Part shown: positions 6,962-8,684 of the stretch, in pieces
Position numbering within the stretch: the first letter of the stretch is position 1
How the letters are laid out: every line of letters begins with the position of its first letter
DNA from: Armatimonadota bacterium
GTDB taxonomy: Bacteria > Armatimonadota > UBA10988
Assembly (NCBI GenBank): GCA_016183835.1
Contig: JACPDV010000279.1
Span: 5,985-14,668, forward strand
DNA length: 8,684 nucleotides
Reading direction: 5' to 3'
Made by a program: the position numbers and the translations under genes
Notes under the pieces: generated by a model
Told to the model about the DNA's origin: nothing
The model's database searches: none
The model's input: the letters and a program-made list of their open reading frames with translations, nothing else

Positions 6962-7539
6962 CACGCACCCCCTTTGCGCCGCAGGGCGAAGAGCAGGGCG
7001 ACGCACTCCGCGGCGTCGGCCACCAGGTCCTCGTCCTCCGGATCGAACTGAGAGCCCGGCGGGTCGATCTTGTTGATCAGCTCGATGCAGCCGATCACTC
7101 GGCTCCGCAGCCGGATCGGCGCGGCCAGGATCTGCTTCACGCTGTAGCCGAGCTGCTCGCTGATCTGCCGGTGCCAGTGCGACTCGGCCTCGACGTTGCC
7201 GATCCGCAGCACCTGCCCGCTGGCCACGCACCAGCCGGCGATGCCCTCGGTGCGGTCGAAGCGATAGAGCTTGATCCCCTCGGCCACCGGCCCCGTGGTG
7301 GCGGCGAAGTAGAGGTCGCCCTCCTGCCGGTCGAGCATGATCACCGAGGAAGCCTCCGCGCCCACCACCTCATTGAGGATGTCGAGCGCGCGGGTGAGCA
7401 GCGGCTCTTCGTCGAGCCACTCGGTGGCCAGCCGGAAGAGGCGCATCACCATGTCGTGCCGCGCGCCCATCCACCCGAGCGCGCGGTGCGCCTGCTCCAG
7501 CGGCGTGACGCTCCGCGGCGTAGTGCTGTCGGCAGCCAT
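6961..7539 (-). CDS. GAF-domain protein, putative small-ligand sensor
   Basis: A 192-residue soluble protein with no signal peptide or membrane segment. One GAF domain fills most of it (about residues 45-187), shown by GIAGWCVASGQVLRIGNV (99-116), the strand ILAAPIRLRSRVIGCIELIN (137-156) and the closing helix around FDPEDEDLVADAAE. GAF domains bind small molecules (cyclic nucleotides, haem, bilins, others) or mediate dimerisation; the ligand here cannot be read from sequence. There is no kinase, GGDEF, EAL or HTH part, so any output must go through a partner. The gene's TGA overlaps the ATG of the pilT-like gene by 1 nt (TGATG), so coupled expression is likely and a role in controlling the pilus ATPase is a reasonable inference. 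I chose ATG 7539 over GTG 7545 because a strong Shine-Dalgarno sequence sits 4 nt upstream of it and would overlap the GTG. Confidence 0.9.
   Translation of the reverse strand: MAADSTTPRSVTPLEQAHRALGWMGARHDMVMRLFRLATEWLDEEPLLTRALDILNEVVGAEASSVIMLDRQEGDLYFAATTGPVAEGIKLYRFDRTEGIAGWCVASGQVLRIGNVEAESHWHRQISEQLGYSVKQILAAPIRLRSRVIGCIELINKIDPPGSQFDPEDEDLVADAAECVALLFALRRKGGA
6967..6975 (-). promoter_or_regulatory. Ribosome binding site of the pilT-like gene
   Basis: On the minus strand AAAGGGGGT lies 5 nt before ATG 6961, inside the last codons of the GAF gene. It fixes the start at 6961 rather than at in-frame upstream codons as far as 7231, and supports coupling through TGATG. Confidence 0.65.
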
Positions 7540-7543
7540 CGGC

Positions 7544-7554
7544 ACCTCCCCTTT
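7544..7554 (-). promoter_or_regulatory. Ribosome binding site of the GAF gene
   Basis: On the minus strand the sequence is AAAGGGGAGGT, followed by GCCG and ATG. The GGAGG core is 5 nt from ATG 7539, which is good spacing. The alternative GTG at 7545 lies inside this site and so is very unlikely to be the start. Confidence 0.75.
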
Positions 7555-7570
7555 CGGCGGAAGGAACGCC

Positions 7571-8684
7571 CTAGACCACGATGTTCACCAACCGGCCCGG
7601 CACGTAGATGACCCGCCGCTGCACCTTCTCCGAACCCATCACCAGCGCCTCGATCGCCGCCTGATCCGCGTCGGCGTCCACCTCGATCCGGTCGCGCACC
7701 TTCCCGTTCACCTGCACCACCACGGTGATCTGCTCGCGCCGCATGGCCGCGGCGTCCGCTTCCGGCCAGGCCGCCTCGAAGGTCGAGCCGGCGTGACCCG
7801 TGGCCGACCAGATCTCGTCCGCCAGGTGCGGGGCGAAGGGCGCCAGGATCAGCGCGAACAGCTCCGCCGCCTCGCTGTACACCGCGCGGTCGGCCGCGCT
7901 CGGGCCGGACGAGCGCGCCTCCACAAACGGCAGCACCACGTTGACCAGCTCCATCAAGGCCGGGATCGCCGTGTTCAGCGAGAACCGCTCGAGGTCGCCG
8001 CCGACCTTGGCCACGGTCTCGTGCAGCTTCCGCCGCACGGCTCGCTGCGCGTCGTCCAGCTCGCCGAGACCGGCGCGCCAGTCGGCGCGCCAGCTCTCAG
8101 CATGGGGCACGAAGCAGCGCCAGGCGCGGGTGACGAAGCGGTGCACCCCGCTCACCCCGTCGTCCTGCCACTCCGCCTCCGCCTCGGGCGGGCCGACGAA
8201 GAGGATGTAGCAGCGCAGCGTGTCGGCGCCGTACTCCTCGCAGATCCCTTCCGGCGCCACCGTGTTGGGCAGCGACTTGCTCATCTTCTTGACGATCCGC
8301 TCGCAGGGGTTCCCTTGGGGCGACACGGGCGGGTCGCCGTCGGTCAGCTCCGTGCGGCGGTACCAGCGCATCTCGGCCGGGCACCACCAGACCTCGCGGG
8401 TCACCATGCCCTGTGTGAAGAGCCGCTCGAACGGCTCCTCGCAGCCCACCAGCCCCAGGTCGTAGAGCACCTTGGTGAAGAACCGGGCGTAGATCAGGTG
8501 CATCGTGGCGTGCTCGATGCCGCCCACGTACTGGGTCACCGGCATCCAGCGGTCCAGCTCGTCGCGCCGGAACGCCGCGTCCGCCGGCTGGCTGGCGTAG
8601 CGCAGGTAGTACCACGACGAGTCCACGAAAGTGTCCATCGTGTCCGTCTCACGCCGCGCCGGGCCGCCGCAGCGGGGGCAGACC
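7571..8684 (-). CDS. leuS: Leucine--tRNA ligase, C-terminal part (5' end outside window)
   Basis: Class I aminoacyl-tRNA synthetase that charges tRNA-Leu with leucine in the cytoplasm. The reading frame is open to the right edge, so the N-terminal Rossmann half with its HIGH-type motif and the editing domain lie outside the window. At the edge the frame reads VCPRCGGPARRETDTMDTF, with the CPxCGG zinc-ribbon-like segment typical of bacterial LeuRS, followed by DSSWYYLRY and IEHATMHLIYARFFTK. The catalytic KMSKS loop is at 8273-8287. After it come the helical anticodon-binding domain (about 8150-7800) and the small C-terminal domain with VQVNGKVRD, ending in IVV. The Met at 8638 is internal, not the start. 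The stop (TAG) is 31 nt upstream of the GAF gene's ATG, without a visible terminator between, so read-through into the downstream genes is likely. The family assignment is secure. Confidence 0.97.
   Translation of the reverse strand, partial: VCPRCGGPARRETDTMDTFVDSSWYYLRYASQPADAAFRRDELDRWMPVTQYVGGIEHATMHLIYARFFTKVLYDLGLVGCEEPFERLFTQGMVTREVWWCPAEMRWYRRTELTDGDPPVSPQGNPCERIVKKMSKSLPNTVAPEGICEEYGADTLRCYILFVGPPEAEAEWQDDGVSGVHRFVTRAWRCFVPHAESWRADWRAGLGELDDAQRAVRRKLHETVAKVGGDLERFSLNTAIPALMELVNVVLPFVEARSSGPSAADRAVYSEAAELFALILAPFAPHLADEIWSATGHAGSTFEAAWPEADAAAMRREQITVVVQVNGKVRDRIEVDADADQAAIEALVMGSEKVQRRVIYVPGRLVNIVV

Noticed and set aside
6962..7231. N-terminal extension of the pilT-like frame
   Set aside because: It overlaps the well-supported GAF gene, shows no homology-like pattern, and a strong ribosome binding site and PilT-type N-terminus occur at ATG 6961.

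Overview
The window is very GC-rich and tightly packed. Every credible gene lies on the minus strand, so it reads from right to left: leuS (5' end outside the window), a small GAF-domain gene, a PilT-type pilus ATPase, a ComEA-type DNA-binding competence protein, a multipass GT-C-like membrane protein, and two tandem YfhO-family membrane proteins, the last of which runs off the left edge. Junctions are 31 nt, 1-nt overlap (TGATG), 4-nt overlap (GTGA), 9 nt, 11-nt overlap and 3 nt. This suggests one transcription unit with much translational coupling. No intergenic stretch exceeds 31 nt, and I see no RNA gene, CRISPR array, IS transposase, factor-independent terminator or convincing promoter.

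The organism is probably a high-GC, environmental, Gram-negative-type bacterium: it has a PilT retraction-ATPase homologue, a ComEA with both SLBB and HhH parts, and paralogous YfhO proteins. Gemmatimonadota or a similar soil/sediment phylum would fit, but this is a guess from composition and gene content, not from a marker phylogeny.

The right part (about 5163-7539) looks like a DNA-uptake/type IV pilus module. A GAF sensor gene is coupled to a PilT-like ATPase, which is coupled to comEA; comEC is not present in the window. The left part (1-5153) looks like an envelope glycan or lipid-sugar module: one GT-C-like protein with a GT87-like layout and two YfhO-like proteins that appear to be tandem duplicates.

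The least ordinary part is at the left end. The second YfhO copy loses its reading frame near position 270-390, while recognisable YfhO homology continues in another frame to the window edge. The break coincides with about 79 extra bases, and the region 253-390 is bounded by perfect 14-bp inverted repeats (a REPIN/MITE-like arrangement). One end of this element, including its hairpin, also occurs at 2471-2496 at the matching place in the intact paralogue.
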